Shown here in pieces: positions 41,845-53,077 of a stretch of DNA of 64,000 bases. Below the pieces are notes generated by a model. The model was not told the origin of the DNA and did not search any database. It saw only the letters and a program-made list of their open reading frames with translations. The DNA comes from Candidatus Planktophila sp. (GTDB taxonomy: Bacteria; Actinomycetota; Actinomycetes; Nanopelagicales; Nanopelagicaceae): contig SHVF01000001.1 of NCBI GenBank assembly GCA_009691135.1, forward strand, positions 1 through 64,000. Direction: 5' to 3'. Positions within the stretch are counted from its first letter, which is position 1. Every line of letters begins with the position of its first letter. Both the position numbers and the translations under genes were made by a program.

Positions 41845-43239
41845 TTAATTAAAACGGCGTGCCAGTCCGTCGCTAATAATTGGAGCTAGCGAATTAACAT
41901 CACCGGCACCAAGTGTGATAATCACATCACCAGGCCTGGCGTTATCAATTACCCAGTCTGATGCTTCCAGGAAATTAGGTATAAAGCGTCCATGCTCCAT
42001 CTGCTCCGCAATAGTCTCGGAAGTAATCCCTGTAATCGGCGCTTCACTTGCCGCATATATCTCTAGCAGTACAACCTCATCTGCAATAGATAAAGCGCGG
42101 GCAAACTCATTCATAAATGCTTTTGTACGTGAATAACGATGTGGCTGGAAAACAACTAGAACCCGACCATCGCCGGCGTAGCGCTTGGCTGCAGTCAGGG
42201 TTACATCAATCTCGGTTGGGTGGTGCCCGTAATCATCGATAACGCGGATTCCATGGACCGTTGCCTTTAATTCAAAACGACGGCCTGTGCCATGAAAACT
42301 CGCTAAACCATTTAGCGCTTCTGCGGCAGGAGCTCCTAGAGCTAAGGCCATAGCCAGCGCTGCGCCAGCATTTAATACATTGTGTAGCCCGGGTACCTGA
42401 AGTGACATTGTGCCAATGGTTCGACCGCGCCAAATAACGCGCGAGGTTGAGCCCATCGGCAGTAGGTTAACTGAGTCGATAAACAATTCTGAACCCTCTG
42501 TCGCACCATAAGAAATCTTCCTTATTTCGAGCACAGTTGAGGCTAATAGTGAAGAACCGGCATCGTCGGCGCAGTAGACGAGAAATCCATCCCGCGAAAT
42601 TGAATCAGCAAATTCAGAAAATGCCCTGGTTACATCAGCAGCTGTCGCGAAGAAATCAACGTGATCGTGTTCGACATTGGTAACAATTGCTGCATATGGG
42701 TGATATTCAATAAATGATCCATCGGATTCATCCGCTTCGGCTATAAATAAATCACCTGTTCCGCGGTGCGCATTAGAACCTGAGGAAGTCAGAGTGCCAC
42801 CGATGGCAAAGGAAGGATCGAGCCCACATGCTTGCAACGCCACGGCGAGCATCGATGAAGTGGTTGTCTTTCCATGTGTACCTGCAACTGCAAGGCTGCG
42901 CGATTCCGACATCAAAGTCGCCAGCGCCTGTGCGCGAGTGAGGATTGGCAATTTCAATTCCCGGGCACGAATTAGTTCGACATTCAATGGATTTATTGCA
43001 GTGGAGAAAACTACAAAATTAGCGCCATCTACTTGTTCGGTTTTGTGCGCGGCATGTACTTCTGCACCAAGGGCCGCAAGAGCGCTTAAAACAGTTGAAT
43101 CTTTAGCATCTGAACCAGTAACAGTTATCCCGTGAGACAAGGCAATGCGGGCTAGTCCACTCATCCCTGCTCCACCAATGCCGATAAAGTGCAGACGCTT
43201 ACCGATCCAATTATTGAGCGGACTCACTTTATTGGGCAT
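41845..43239 (-). CDS. murC: UDP-N-acetylmuramate--L-alanine ligase
   Basis: HFIGIGGAGMSGLARIAL, AGTHGKTTTSSMLA, DDYGHHPTEI. Confidence 0.97.
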   Translation of the reverse strand: MPNKVSPLNNWIGKRLHFIGIGGAGMSGLARIALSHGITVTGSDAKDSTVLSALAALGAEVHAAHKTEQVDGANFVVFSTAINPLNVELIRARELKLPILTRAQALATLMSESRSLAVAGTHGKTTTSSMLAVALQACGLDPSFAIGGTLTSSGSNAHRGTGDLFIAEADESDGSFIEYHPYAAIVTNVEHDHVDFFATAADVTRAFSEFADSISRDGFLVYCADDAGSSLLASTVLEIRKISYGATEGSELFIDSVNLLPMGSTSRVIWRGRTIGTMSLQVPGLHNVLNAGAALAMALALGAPAAEALNGLASFHGTGRRFELKATVHGIRVIDDYGHHPTEIDVTLTAAKRYAGDGRVLVVFQPHRYSRTKAFMNEFARALSIADEVVLLEIYAASEAPITGITSETIAEQMEHGRFIPNFLEASDWVIDNARPGDVIITLGAGDVNSLAPIISDGLARRFN

Positions 43240-44321
43240 TAGCTCACCTGACTTTTCAAGGCGTATTGCATGTAATTAACAATTTTTTCAGTTGCTAGCG
43301 CATCACTATCTGATCCAGTATCTGCAGATGAGGCAGCAAGATTTAGTAGGCGGTTTATATTTAAGTTAAGCCAAGCAGAAGTGAATTTGTTCTGCTGGAG
43401 AACTTCGGCTCTACCTTGCGATACTAGCGAGTTGGCATTGAAACTCTGTTCCCCGTTACCGATTGGCAGTGGGATAAATAAAGCGTATTTTCCAAGGGCA
43501 TTTACTTCTGAGCATGAAATTGCGCCGCTGCGGCTAATAATTAAATCAGCAGCTAAATACGCCATCGCCATATCTTCAATATATGCCGTGGATTTATAGC
43601 GCTCCTGCCTTGGCGGCAAAGCATTTAACTTGCCGACAGCATGCAGCAGTTGAGACCCGTTGGCGAGCAGCGATGGCAGAGATTGCGCAATGACTTGATT
43701 TAATGCAACTGAGCCTTGAGAACCAAAGAAGGCAAGCACTAAAGGTTCGGTCGATGAAAAACCTAGAGCACGCTTGGCCCTGGCACGCGAACCAGTCCAG
43801 TCACCTGCACTCTTTACCAGCGCTGTGGCAACGTCTTCACGCAACGGAATCCCTGTCACCAAGGCGCTTTGCAGCACACCTGATTGAACAGGCTGGGAGA
43901 TCGCGCAATATGGGCTAAGACGAGCACCTAAACGATTTGCAAAACCTGGTCTGGCATTTGCCTCGTGAACAACGAATGGAACGCGCAGAGATTTGGCGGC
44001 TAGGTAAGCCGGTGCTGACACATATCCCCCAAAGCCAATCAAGAGATCAGCGCCATTTAATAGCTTGCGCGCTGCAAGAAAGGAACTAGATAAAGTAAGG
44101 GGAACTTTGAGTAATTTCAGAGATAATTTTCTGGGAATTACCACCTTAGGGATGTGACTTAATTTAAAACCCGCTGCTGGAACTAATTGATTCTCTAAAC
44201 CGCTAGCCGTTCCAATAAATTGCAGCTCATCGCCGGGATGGTTTTGTCGCCAGAGCCGTGCCACCGCGAGTGCAGGTTCTATATGGCCTGCAGTTCCACC
44301 GCCAGCAAAAACTATCTTCAT
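43239..44321 (-). CDS. murG: undecaprenyldiphospho-muramoylpentapeptide beta-N-acetylglucosaminyltransferase
   Basis: MKIVFAGGGTAGHIEPALAVA, GFGGYVSAPAYLAAK, VVHEANARPGFANR. Confidence 0.96.
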   Translation of the reverse strand: MKIVFAGGGTAGHIEPALAVARLWRQNHPGDELQFIGTASGLENQLVPAAGFKLSHIPKVVIPRKLSLKLLKVPLTLSSSFLAARKLLNGADLLIGFGGYVSAPAYLAAKSLRVPFVVHEANARPGFANRLGARLSPYCAISQPVQSGVLQSALVTGIPLREDVATALVKSAGDWTGSRARAKRALGFSSTEPLVLAFFGSQGSVALNQVIAQSLPSLLANGSQLLHAVGKLNALPPRQERYKSTAYIEDMAMAYLAADLIISRSGAISCSEVNALGKYALFIPLPIGNGEQSFNANSLVSQGRAEVLQQNKFTSAWLNLNINRLLNLAASSADTGSDSDALATEKIVNYMQYALKSQVS

Positions 44322-45496
44322 GATGTGCGTAATCTACGCCGTTCAATAGCTTTTTGTAGTTCAACTTTCACTTCTGGATCGCGTAATGCGCTGCCAAATA
44401 CATAGCCCAAACCAAGATAGAGAGAAATTAACGCTGAACCGCCATATGAGACAAATGGCAGAGTCACTCCAACTACTGGCAGAACGCTAGTGGCAGATCC
44501 AACATTGAGAATAGTTTGAATTGCTATCAAACATCCAATTCCTGATCCCACATAGCGTGACATTGGATCTTTACAACGAAGTGAAATCTTAAAGATTGAA
44601 TAAATTATTGCAGCCAATAATAAGAGAACTGCCAGCGTTCCAAGCAGTCCTAACTCTTCACCTATAACAGCGAAGATAAAGTCGGTATGTGCCTCTGCTA
44701 AGTTGCCCCATTTTTGTCGGCTGCCACCTAACCCAACACCGAAAATTCCGCCCGTTGCTAAGCCCAATAAACTATGGGCTGGTTGCCAACCAGCATTCTT
44801 GTAGTCCTCGACTGCAAACGGATCGAGAACAACTAGAAAACGATCAATGCGATAACTAGCAGTCACAATTAGTCCAGCAAAAGCGACTGCGCCGATGGCG
44901 ATTAAGGTTCCAAAGACGCGAAGTTCGATTCCTGAAATAAATAGCATTCCACCAAGAATTGCCGCTATCACACAGGTTGTTCCCAAGTCATTACCAAGTA
45001 ATACCAACACCATAACAAGTGCGAAACCAGGACCGATCAGGGCAAAGACGTTTACTCGCGATTTTCCAGTGCGCTCTTCGTTGGACAACATATAGCCGGC
45101 CCAAAGAATTAGTAAAAATTTAGCCAGCTCACTTGGTTGTACGTCAACAAAAGGAAGAGCAATCCAATTGGTATTTCCATTCACTGTTTTACCCACACCT
45201 GGAATTTGCAAAATTAGGAGAATAATTGCCGATAGCACTAGCCCAAACCTGGCTAACAAACGCCATTGCGCCAATGAGCGTTGTGATAAAAATATCGCAA
45301 CTGGTATTGAGATTGCAAGAAAAGCAAACTGACGCGAGACGATGGCAACGGCATTTCCCCGAGTATCTAGAGCATGAATCGAGGAAGCTGAAAAGACCAT
45401 CACTAGGCCAATTATTGATAGCGAAAGAGCACTTATCGCAAGAATGTAAAAATTGTTTACGGGCTTTGTTAGAAATTTTTCTCCGGCTTTGCTCAC
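44318..45496 (-). CDS. ftsW: SEDS-family FtsW
   Basis: SIIGLVMVFSASSIHA, VDVQPSELAKFLLILW, LPFVSYGGSALISLYLGLGYV; GTG start (VSKAGEK) overlapping the murD stop. Confidence 0.94.
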   Translation of the reverse strand: MSKAGEKFLTKPVNNFYILAISALSLSIIGLVMVFSASSIHALDTRGNAVAIVSRQFAFLAISIPVAIFLSQRSLAQWRLLARFGLVLSAIILLILQIPGVGKTVNGNTNWIALPFVDVQPSELAKFLLILWAGYMLSNEERTGKSRVNVFALIGPGFALVMVLVLLGNDLGTTCVIAAILGGMLFISGIELRVFGTLIAIGAVAFAGLIVTASYRIDRFLVVLDPFAVEDYKNAGWQPAHSLLGLATGGIFGVGLGGSRQKWGNLAEAHTDFIFAVIGEELGLLGTLAVLLLLAAIIYSIFKISLRCKDPMSRYVGSGIGCLIAIQTILNVGSATSVLPVVGVTLPFVSYGGSALISLYLGLGYVFGSALRDPEVKVELQKAIERRRLRTS

Positions 45497-46878
45497 AAGT
45501 TCTCCTTTATTACGGCAGCCGCAAAACGATCGCCCCGATCGGAATAGGAAATAAACTGATCCATTGATGCACATGCCGGTGCTAGCAATACCGTATCTCC
45601 CGCACTCGCCCGCAATCTTGCCGCGGAAACAACGGCCTCCATCAATGAATTACTGGCTCCACCTTTTACATAAGCAGAATCAGTTTCTATATAAATAATT
45701 TCAACCTCTGGCACTTGGCGACGGAGTTCAGTAGCGATTAACTCACGATCTGTTCCGATCAATATCACCGCTTTGATTCTAGATTTGCAACGCTCCACCA
45801 ACTTATCCATCTGCGCACCTTTTGCTAAGCCACCAGCGATCCAGATCGTGGAGAGAGTCCCTAACAGCGAAGCAGCCGCTGCGTGTGGATTAGTCGCTTT
45901 GGAATCATCTATCCAAGTAATTTCATCTCTTACTAGAATTGTCTCAATACGATGGCGACCAGGTTTAAAATTGCGAATCGCTCGTTGAATTGATTTATGG
46001 TCAACGCCCATGGCGCGAGCTAACCCAGATGCGGCCAGAGCATTTGAAACGCTGTGTGGCACAGTTGGAACGACCTCTAGAACCTCTGCCAATATCACCG
46101 CCTCTTGCGGATCAACAACAAATGCGCGATCCACTAAGAGATCTTCCACGACGCCAAGTTCACCAGGGCCAGGAGTTTCAAGGGAGAAAAATACTTTTCG
46201 ACCCTGCCAATTCGTAGCCCTTGTTAGAACTTCAGGGTCACCAGCGTTAAATACTCCAGTGTTTGTGCGATCTAGAATCGACATCTTTGCTGCGGCATAA
46301 CTCTCAAAATCTCCATGCCAATCGACATGATCTGGTGCAATGTTTAATACTGCTGCAAAATCAAATTCAGCCTCATGCAACCAGTGCAATTGAAAGGATG
46401 ATAGTTCTAAGACTAATACTTGATAATTTTCAGAACTTTCTACAGATTCCAAAACTGTTGTCCCGACATTTCCGCAAGCAACCGCTGAGATTCCACCCTC
46501 GCACAACATCGCGGCAGTTAACTCCACGGTGCTTGTCTTTCCATTAGTGCCAGTTAAAGCAATCCATCTTTGAGCTGGCACTAGTTCTGCTCGCAGAGAC
46601 CATGCTAAATCGATCTCATTCATGATCTTTATACCGGCCGAAATCGCATCAGTTATCAAGGGGTGATCCGGTCTCCATCCTGGCGAAACTATCACCGCAT
46701 CAAAATTCTTTACATCAAATGATTTCGAAGTAGCTACATCGAAACCATCTACTGCACTGATTTGATCATCTGCTATCGAAATCAACGCGCCACGTTTAGA
46801 AAGTGACTTGGCGACAACAAGTCCAGTAACGCCTGCACCCAGGACAAGAATTCGTGAGCCATAGAAATTAATTGTCAT
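45493..46878 (-). CDS. murD: UDP-N-acetylmuramoylalanine--D-glutamate ligase
   Basis: LVLGAGVTGLVVAKSLSKRGA, LTGTNGKTSTVELTAAML, DHVDWHG, DDSKATNPHAA. Confidence 0.96.
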   Translation of the reverse strand: MTINFYGSRILVLGAGVTGLVVAKSLSKRGALISIADDQISAVDGFDVATSKSFDVKNFDAVIVSPGWRPDHPLITDAISAGIKIMNEIDLAWSLRAELVPAQRWIALTGTNGKTSTVELTAAMLCEGGISAVACGNVGTTVLESVESSENYQVLVLELSSFQLHWLHEAEFDFAAVLNIAPDHVDWHGDFESYAAAKMSILDRTNTGVFNAGDPEVLTRATNWQGRKVFFSLETPGPGELGVVEDLLVDRAFVVDPQEAVILAEVLEVVPTVPHSVSNALAASGLARAMGVDHKSIQRAIRNFKPGRHRIETILVRDEITWIDDSKATNPHAAAASLLGTLSTIWIAGGLAKGAQMDKLVERCKSRIKAVILIGTDRELIATELRRQVPEVEIIYIETDSAYVKGGASNSLMEAVVSAARLRASAGDTVLLAPACASMDQFISYSDRGDRFAAAVIKENL

Positions 46879-46890
46879 CGCCCATCCTGC

Positions 46891-47949
46891 TTAACTATTT
46901 ACCCACTGGGCGTAGAAGAGTCCAAGTCCTGCTGCAACACAAAGACCGGCAATAATCCAGAACCGCAGGACAATTGTTACTTCTCCCCAACCCATAAGTT
47001 CGAAATGATGTTGAAGCGGCGCCATCTTAAAGATGCGTTTGCCGCCAGTTAATTTGAAGTAGACAACCTGCAAGATTACAGATGCGCTAATTATTACAAA
47101 GAGTCCACCAAGTGGAATCAACAAAAGTTCAATACGTAAGGATGTTGCAATGCCAGCAAGTGCACCGCCTAGCGCAAGAGAGCCGGTATCGCCCATAAAA
47201 ATCTTGGCAGGAGATGCATTCCACCATAAGAATCCAGCGCAAGATCCCGCAAGGGCGGCAGATAAAACTGCTAAATCGAGTGGGTCTCTTACTAAGTAAC
47301 AATTCGCTCCAGGTGCCACCGCGCAGCTCTGACCAAATTGCCAAACACCGATCAAAATAAAGGCGATAAATGTCATTACCGCGGCTCCCGTTGCTAAACC
47401 ATCCAAGCCATCTGTCAGATTTACACCGTTACTGGTTGCGGTAACCATGAGAACTACCCAAATTATGACTAAAAAAGTTCCAAGAACAATTGAAGTATCG
47501 CGAACAGTTGAGAGATTCTGCGAAATCGGACTGAGCCCATCACGATCTGGAAAATGTATACCTGCATAACCAAAAGCTGCGGCACAGAGAACTTGTCCAA
47601 AAATTTTCTGCTTAGCATTAAGGCCGAGCGATTTCTGGCGTGAGACCTTTAACCAATCATCTAAGAATCCAACAAATCCGAGCGAAGCCATAAGGGCTAG
47701 AATTAAGAGCGCAGAAGTACTAATTACATTTCGGGTCAACAAGTGAGCAGTGAAATAACCTACTGCAGCCGCGAAGATGATAATAATTCCGCCCATGGTT
47801 GGCGTTCCGCGTTTAGTGTGATGCGATGAAGGTCCGTCATCTCTAATGATTTGACCATAACCCCGGCGAGCCAAAAATCGAATTAGAGCCGGAGTGCCAA
47901 AGAGTGAAAAGAAGAGGGCGATAGATCCGGCAATTAGAATTTCTCTCAT
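46891..47949 (-). CDS. mraY: phospho-N-acetylmuramoyl-pentapeptide-transferase
   Basis: [57 protein letters not shown]. Confidence 0.97.
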   Translation of the reverse strand: MREILIAGSIALFFSLFGTPALIRFLARRGYGQIIRDDGPSSHHTKRGTPTMGGIIIIFAAAVGYFTAHLLTRNVISTSALLILALMASLGFVGFLDDWLKVSRQKSLGLNAKQKIFGQVLCAAAFGYAGIHFPDRDGLSPISQNLSTVRDTSIVLGTFLVIIWVVLMVTATSNGVNLTDGLDGLATGAAVMTFIAFILIGVWQFGQSCAVAPGANCYLVRDPLDLAVLSAALAGSCAGFLWWNASPAKIFMGDTGSLALGGALAGIATSLRIELLLIPLGGLFVIISASVILQVVYFKLTGGKRIFKMAPLQHHFELMGWGEVTIVLRFWIIAGLCVAAGLGLFYAQWVNS

Positions 47950-49349
47950 CTTATTTCACTCTCCCCTTCTTCAACGATTCCAAGCATCTTCTCAAGTTGA
48001 TTAGTAATACCCTGCGCAATCTCTTCAAAAGCTTCAGCGCGAGATGCCTTTACTAAAATCACATCTCCCGACCTCATCTGTGTTACTAGCGCTAGCGCTT
48101 CAGGCTTGCTTTCCAAAAGATGAACATCCGTTGCGCAAGTAGTGCCGATCTCATCTGCGTACTCTGGGGCTGCGACGCAGACCAAGTGATCAATTCCTAA
48201 CTCTGAGGCAAGGGTGCCAATACCCGCATGTCGATCTCGTGATGACGCGCCGAGTTCGTGCATCTTTCCCAGAAATGCCCACGATTGACCACCGCGTTCT
48301 TGTGCAAAAAGAACTAGCGTTCGCAGCGCCGCCTCGGCAGATTCTGGACTCGAGTTGTAGGAATCATTTATTAAAACCACCCCACTTATCTCAGAAATTT
48401 CCATACGCCACTTGCTGTGAAGTTCTGCCGTAGAAAGGGCTCCTGCGATTAAATCAATCGAAGCACCTAATGTGGTCGCAACCGCTGCTGCCGCAAGGGC
48501 ATTAGCCACTTGATGGATACCAACGATGCGAAGTCCAACAGCGGCGCGACCAGCAGAAGTTACCAAGTCAAAATGGGGACGACCTTCACGAATTTCAATA
48601 TCTGTGGCGCGCACATCAGCAGAAGTGCTATCGCCGAAAGTAATTACCGTTCCATCATGAAGAGATTGCATCTTTTGTGTGAATGGATCGTACTGACCAA
48701 GGATTGCAACCGCTGATTCATCAAGTGAAGAAATCATCTCTGATTTTGCGGTAGCAACTGCTTCGGCAGAACCAAATTCACCAATATGTGCGGTACCCAC
48801 ACGTAAGACGACTCCGATATTTGGCTTAGCCATCTGACAGAGTGAGGCGATATCACCGAGATGGCGCGCGCCCATTTCCAATATACAAAACTTGGTGTTT
48901 GCATCACATTGCAAGAGAGTTATAGGTGTTCCGAGTTCGTTATTAAAATTCTCTTGCGGAGCCACCGTATTTCCAACAGATTCCAAGATATGTTGTAATA
49001 AATCTTTGGTAGTTGTCTTGCCCTGTGAACCCGTGATTGCAATAACAATCAGATCTGGCAGAGCCTCACGCACATGTGCAGCTAACTTATTTAGGGCAGC
49101 CAAAACATCTTTAACAACAATGCAACGCTTTGCAGAAGGCACTGTCACAAGGGCTAGCACAGCACCATTTGCAAATGCTGCATCTATATAGGCATGGCCA
49201 TCCGCTTTCTCGCCCTTTAGGGCTAGAAAGATCGAACCTGGGGCTGCGCTACTCGAATCAAAAACTGGTGGTGCGGTGATAGCCAAATCATCACCAATTA
49301 ATTCTCCGCCGACGATCTTTGCGATTTCAGATGCTTGTAGGGTAATCAT
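47946..49349 (-). CDS. murF: UDP-N-acetylmuramoyl-tripeptide--D-alanyl-D-alanine ligase
   Basis: [53 protein letters not shown]. Confidence 0.96.
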   Translation of the reverse strand: MITLQASEIAKIVGGELIGDDLAITAPPVFDSSSAAPGSIFLALKGEKADGHAYIDAAFANGAVLALVTVPSAKRCIVVKDVLAALNKLAAHVREALPDLIVIAITGSQGKTTTKDLLQHILESVGNTVAPQENFNNELGTPITLLQCDANTKFCILEMGARHLGDIASLCQMAKPNIGVVLRVGTAHIGEFGSAEAVATAKSEMISSLDESAVAILGQYDPFTQKMQSLHDGTVITFGDSTSADVRATDIEIREGRPHFDLVTSAGRAAVGLRIVGIHQVANALAAAAVATTLGASIDLIAGALSTAELHSKWRMEISEISGVVLINDSYNSSPESAEAALRTLVLFAQERGGQSWAFLGKMHELGASSRDRHAGIGTLASELGIDHLVCVAAPEYADEIGTTCATDVHLLESKPEALALVTQMRSGDVILVKASRAEAFEEIAQGITNQLEKMLGIVEEGESEIR

Positions 49350-50839
49350 CGCTTAGCCTCGATCGCCTTTGCCAAGATAACTCGATCATCAAAATCAAGA
49401 GTCTTACCATTTATTTCCTGACCAAGCTCGTGACCCTTGCCAAGAACTGCAACTGTATCGCCCGCACCAGCAAGAGATACTGCATATGTAATAGCTTCGG
49501 CGCGATCACGAATTATCCGCGAGGCTTCTGCAATTTCTATCCCAGCAGTCATCGCTTGTAAAATAGCATCTGGATTTTCGGTTCTGGGGTTATCGCTGGT
49601 GAACACTGCAATATCTACATTCGCGTTAAGTGCTTGGCCCATTAACGGACGTTTCATGGGATCGCGGTCTCCCCCACAACCCAGAACTGCGATGACTTTA
49701 CCTGTCGTAAATTCACGAATCGAACCCAGCACATTTGATACCGCATCAGGAGTATGCGCATAATCAACTAGAGCCGTAAAGTCTTGACCTATTGTGATTT
49801 CTTCAAGTCGGCCCGCTGCGCCATTGATATTTGGAACAATTGTTGCGATATCAATTGGGTCCACTCCTAGATCAACAGCAATAGCAATAGCCATAAGTAA
49901 ATTATCAAAGTTATACCCACCTCGTAATGAAGTTGAAGTTTCGATTAAAATTCCACCGGCGCCACGAATCTTTAACTGTACGCGTTTGGATTGGTTATCA
50001 ATTTCGATAAAGTGCCATACCGCCTGCGGGTTGGAGCGTGAAATTGTAATAGCCGGGAGCTCAGTTGCGGTTGCCAGTCTTGCGCCATATGTGTCGTCAA
50101 TATTGATGCAAGCCGAGTCTGCAAATGAGTAATTAAAAAGAGATGCTTTGGCTAAGAAGTAGCTCTCCATGTCACCATGAAAATCTAAGTGATCTTGCGT
50201 TAAGTTGGTAAAAGCTGCAATTGCAAAGTGAGCGCCTTCTAGACGGTGCATTGTCATCGCATGACTTGATGCCTCAATTACTAGATGGCGCATATGGCGC
50301 TCTTTCATAACGGCTGCAAGTGCCTGCAGATCTGTCGCCTCTGGTGTTGTCCGCTTGCTGGCAAGGACTTCACTGCCAATGCGAGTTTCCACTGTTCCGA
50401 TTAAGCCACAATCTCGGTGAGCTGCTTCAAATATTTGATACAAAAGGGTTGAGACAGTTGTCTTGCCATTTGTCCCGGTGATGGCAACGCCACTTAGATC
50501 ACGCATTGGTTCGCCATAAAACAGCGCGGCTATTCGTCCTGCAACTAAGCGCGGATTTGTAACAACTAGGACTGGAATTCCCTTTATTAATTTAGCGCCG
50601 GCAATATCTGTTACAACAGCAACTGCCCCATGCCTTTGCGCGTTGGCTGCAAATTCGGCCCCATGTCTATTGGCACCAGGTAAGGCAATAAAAAGATCTC
50701 CCGGTTGTACATCAGAATCGATATGCGTTATTCCAGTAATTAAAACTTTAGCGAGTTCATCTTCGCTAATTGACGATGTTGCACCAATTAAATGAGATAT
50801 TTTTGGAAGCACCAGTGAGAAATCGGCAAATGGGCGCAC
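49346..50839 (-). CDS. murE: UDP-N-acetylmuramyl-tripeptide synthetase
   Basis: ITGTNGKTTVSTLLYQIF, TPEATDLQ, DYAHTPDAVSNVL, FTSDNPRTENPDAI. Confidence 0.96.
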   Translation of the reverse strand: MRPFADFSLVLPKISHLIGATSSISEDELAKVLITGITHIDSDVQPGDLFIALPGANRHGAEFAANAQRHGAVAVVTDIAGAKLIKGIPVLVVTNPRLVAGRIAALFYGEPMRDLSGVAITGTNGKTTVSTLLYQIFEAAHRDCGLIGTVETRIGSEVLASKRTTPEATDLQALAAVMKERHMRHLVIEASSHAMTMHRLEGAHFAIAAFTNLTQDHLDFHGDMESYFLAKASLFNYSFADSACINIDDTYGARLATATELPAITISRSNPQAVWHFIEIDNQSKRVQLKIRGAGGILIETSTSLRGGYNFDNLLMAIAIAVDLGVDPIDIATIVPNINGAAGRLEEITIGQDFTALVDYAHTPDAVSNVLGSIREFTTGKVIAVLGCGGDRDPMKRPLMGQALNANVDIAVFTSDNPRTENPDAILQAMTAGIEIAEASRIIRDRAEAITYAVSLAGAGDTVAVLGKGHELGQEINGKTLDFDDRVILAKAIEAKR

Positions 50840-52680
50840 TAGCGTTGCCTTGCACTTACTTGAGAAGCTTTTACAACGCTGGCTTCGCGCTTCTTGGCGC
50901 TTAATTCTTTTTGAGTTAGGGCAACAGGCATTACCTTAGTTCCGGTTGGCGCCACGTTCTCTGATTGTAGAACAAAAGTCATAACCTTTTTAAACACTGG
51001 GCCACAAAGTGAGCCGCCATAGTGAGCGCCCTTAGGATCTTGAATAGTTACACTGATTACATACTTTGGCGCATCCGCTGGAGCAAAACCGATAAATGAT
51101 GCGGTGTAGCCGCTGTATTTGCGCAGTTCTGAATTAAATCGCATTGCAGTTCCAGTCTTACCAGCAACTCGATAGCCGGGGACCGCAGCACTTGGCGCAG
51201 TTCCTTGTCCGGAAACCACAGATTCCATCATGATGCGAAGTTGTTGAGCAGTTGCGGTGCTAATAACGCGCTCGTTAGTGCGCGCCGATGAAGCAGTAAA
51301 TTTTCCTGAAGCATCACTGGTTCCGGCAATAACTGTTGGCGAAACGCGAACTCCATTATTTGCAATCGTGGCAAAAATACTTGTCGCCTGCATGGCAGTT
51401 AGCGAATAACCCTGACCGAAAGCCACAGTCGGAGCAGTTGTTCCTGACCAATTACTTACCGGGCGCAAGATTCCAGCAGATTCACCGGGGAGCCCAGAGC
51501 CAGTTGATTTACCGATACCAAACTTGGATAAGTAGTCATGCAAGGTATCATTCGAAAGCATTTCACCAATTTGAATTGTGCCAGTATTTGATGAGACTGC
51601 TAAAATTCCTGAGGTTGTTAACTTTTGTACTGGATGACGCTCGTGATCGTGAAAAGTATCTCCACCCCGCTTAATTGAATAGGGAACAGTTAAAACAGTC
51701 TCTGGGGTTATCTTCTTCTCTTCTAGTGCGGCAGCAAGTGTCATCACCTTGCCAGTTGATCCCGGTTCATAAACATCCTGCACCGATGGATTACGCATGA
51801 GAGATTCTGAAACCGTTTTTGTATTGTTTGGATCAAAGGTTGGCGCAGTAGCGTGAGCTAAAATATGTCCTGTCTTAGGATCCATGACAATTACAGTGCC
51901 ACTTACCGCACGCGCTTTGCTTACCGCTTCCTGAATCGCATTTGCTGCCACCCATTGCACGTCGCGATCAATAGTTAATCGAACAGTGGTTCCCTTTTTA
52001 GCTGCTGCGAGCTCGTTCTGTGATCCTGGAATTTCAGCTCCAAGACCACGCGCATACGAGTATCGACCATCGGTTCCAGAAATCTTTGAGTTCATGCTCG
52101 ATTCGATACCAGTAGCACCTATTCCATCTTGGCGGACGAAACCGACGAGTGAAGAAACCAGCGAACCAGAAGGATATTCTCGAATGTAATTACGTTCGGC
52201 AAAGAAACCAACGATACGCTTATCAAAATGCTCTTTATCAAGGGCCGCGTTATAAGTTCGGATTGCCGCAGTCAGATTTCGCCAAACTGCTGGTTTCGCA
52301 CTCTTGGTAACCATTGAATAACGTTTTGTACCCGAAATAGCACTTTGTACCTGCGCGACTGTCATCCCCAAATATGGCGCCGCGAAATTAGCGGTCTGCA
52401 CTGTATCGGTTACTTGTGTCTGATCTACAACGATGTTTATCGCTGAGACGCTACGTGCAAATGCCACACCATTTATATCTGTAATTTCACCACGCGCTGC
52501 CGGAATTGCGCGAGTGGATTCCATTTCATTGACCGCCTTGCTGCGATATTCACCGGCTTGTACTGCCTGAATTTGAATTAAGCGAGCGGCAAATAAAAGA
52601 AAAAAGATCAAGATAAAGATTATGAGTACACGTATACGTGAGGCGGCTAAATTTAAGTTACCCACGGGTGACCTCCCCAT
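50839..52680 (-). CDS. ftsI: peptidoglycan transpeptidase FtsI (class B PBP)
   Basis: TTVRLTIDRDVQW, YEPGSTGKVMTLAAAL, VSSNTGTIQIGE (SxN), VAGKTGTA (KTG). Confidence 0.95.
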   Translation of the reverse strand: MGRSPVGNLNLAASRIRVLIIFILIFFLLFAARLIQIQAVQAGEYRSKAVNEMESTRAIPAARGEITDINGVAFARSVSAINIVVDQTQVTDTVQTANFAAPYLGMTVAQVQSAISGTKRYSMVTKSAKPAVWRNLTAAIRTYNAALDKEHFDKRIVGFFAERNYIREYPSGSLVSSLVGFVRQDGIGATGIESSMNSKISGTDGRYSYARGLGAEIPGSQNELAAAKKGTTVRLTIDRDVQWVAANAIQEAVSKARAVSGTVIVMDPKTGHILAHATAPTFDPNNTKTVSESLMRNPSVQDVYEPGSTGKVMTLAAALEEKKITPETVLTVPYSIKRGGDTFHDHERHPVQKLTTSGILAVSSNTGTIQIGEMLSNDTLHDYLSKFGIGKSTGSGLPGESAGILRPVSNWSGTTAPTVAFGQGYSLTAMQATSIFATIANNGVRVSPTVIAGTSDASGKFTASSARTNERVISTATAQQLRIMMESVVSGQGTAPSAAVPGYRVAGKTGTAMRFNSELRKYSGYTASFIGFAPADAPKYVISVTIQDPKGAHYGGSLCGPVFKKVMTFVLQSENVAPTGTKVMPVALTQKELSAKKREASVVKASQVSARQR

Positions 52681-53077
52681 TGGCTAGCGCTTGCGATTGC
52701 GCATCTAGGTTAAGGAAAACTGGGGATTGCGAAGCTCGCATTCCGAGAGCTTCTGCCTGTGCGGCAAGAGCAGCCGGTGATGAAACTGATTCAATTTGGC
52801 GGTTTATTGCCTCGCGTTGATCTGCAACAACTTTTGCCTCCGCCTTTAGCTCAGAGAGCGTGAAGGCATCTTGGGCCAGCAAAATATTTACCGCGAGAAG
52901 AATTAGTAATCCAATTCCCGCAACTGCGGATAGAAATATTGCAAAGAAGCGATGAGTGGCTTGGGCGCCCTCTGAAAGATTTGGTAATAATTTTAGGAAA
53001 ACTTCCGCAGATTTAGCTGACAATTTTTGACGAGGCACACGAACGATCTGAGTTGCTACTGGATTTAGGAGCGCCAT
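52658..53077 (-). CDS. ftsL: FtsL-like small bitopic division protein
   Basis: Single TM (FAIFLSAVAGIGLLILLAVNILLAQDAF) followed by coiled-coil (ELKAEAKVVADQREAINRQIESVSSP), between rsmH and ftsI. Confidence 0.8.
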   Translation of the reverse strand: MALLNPVATQIVRVPRQKLSAKSAEVFLKLLPNLSEGAQATHRFFAIFLSAVAGIGLLILLAVNILLAQDAFTLSELKAEAKVVADQREAINRQIESVSSPAALAAQAEALGMRASQSPVFLNLDAQSQALANGEVTRG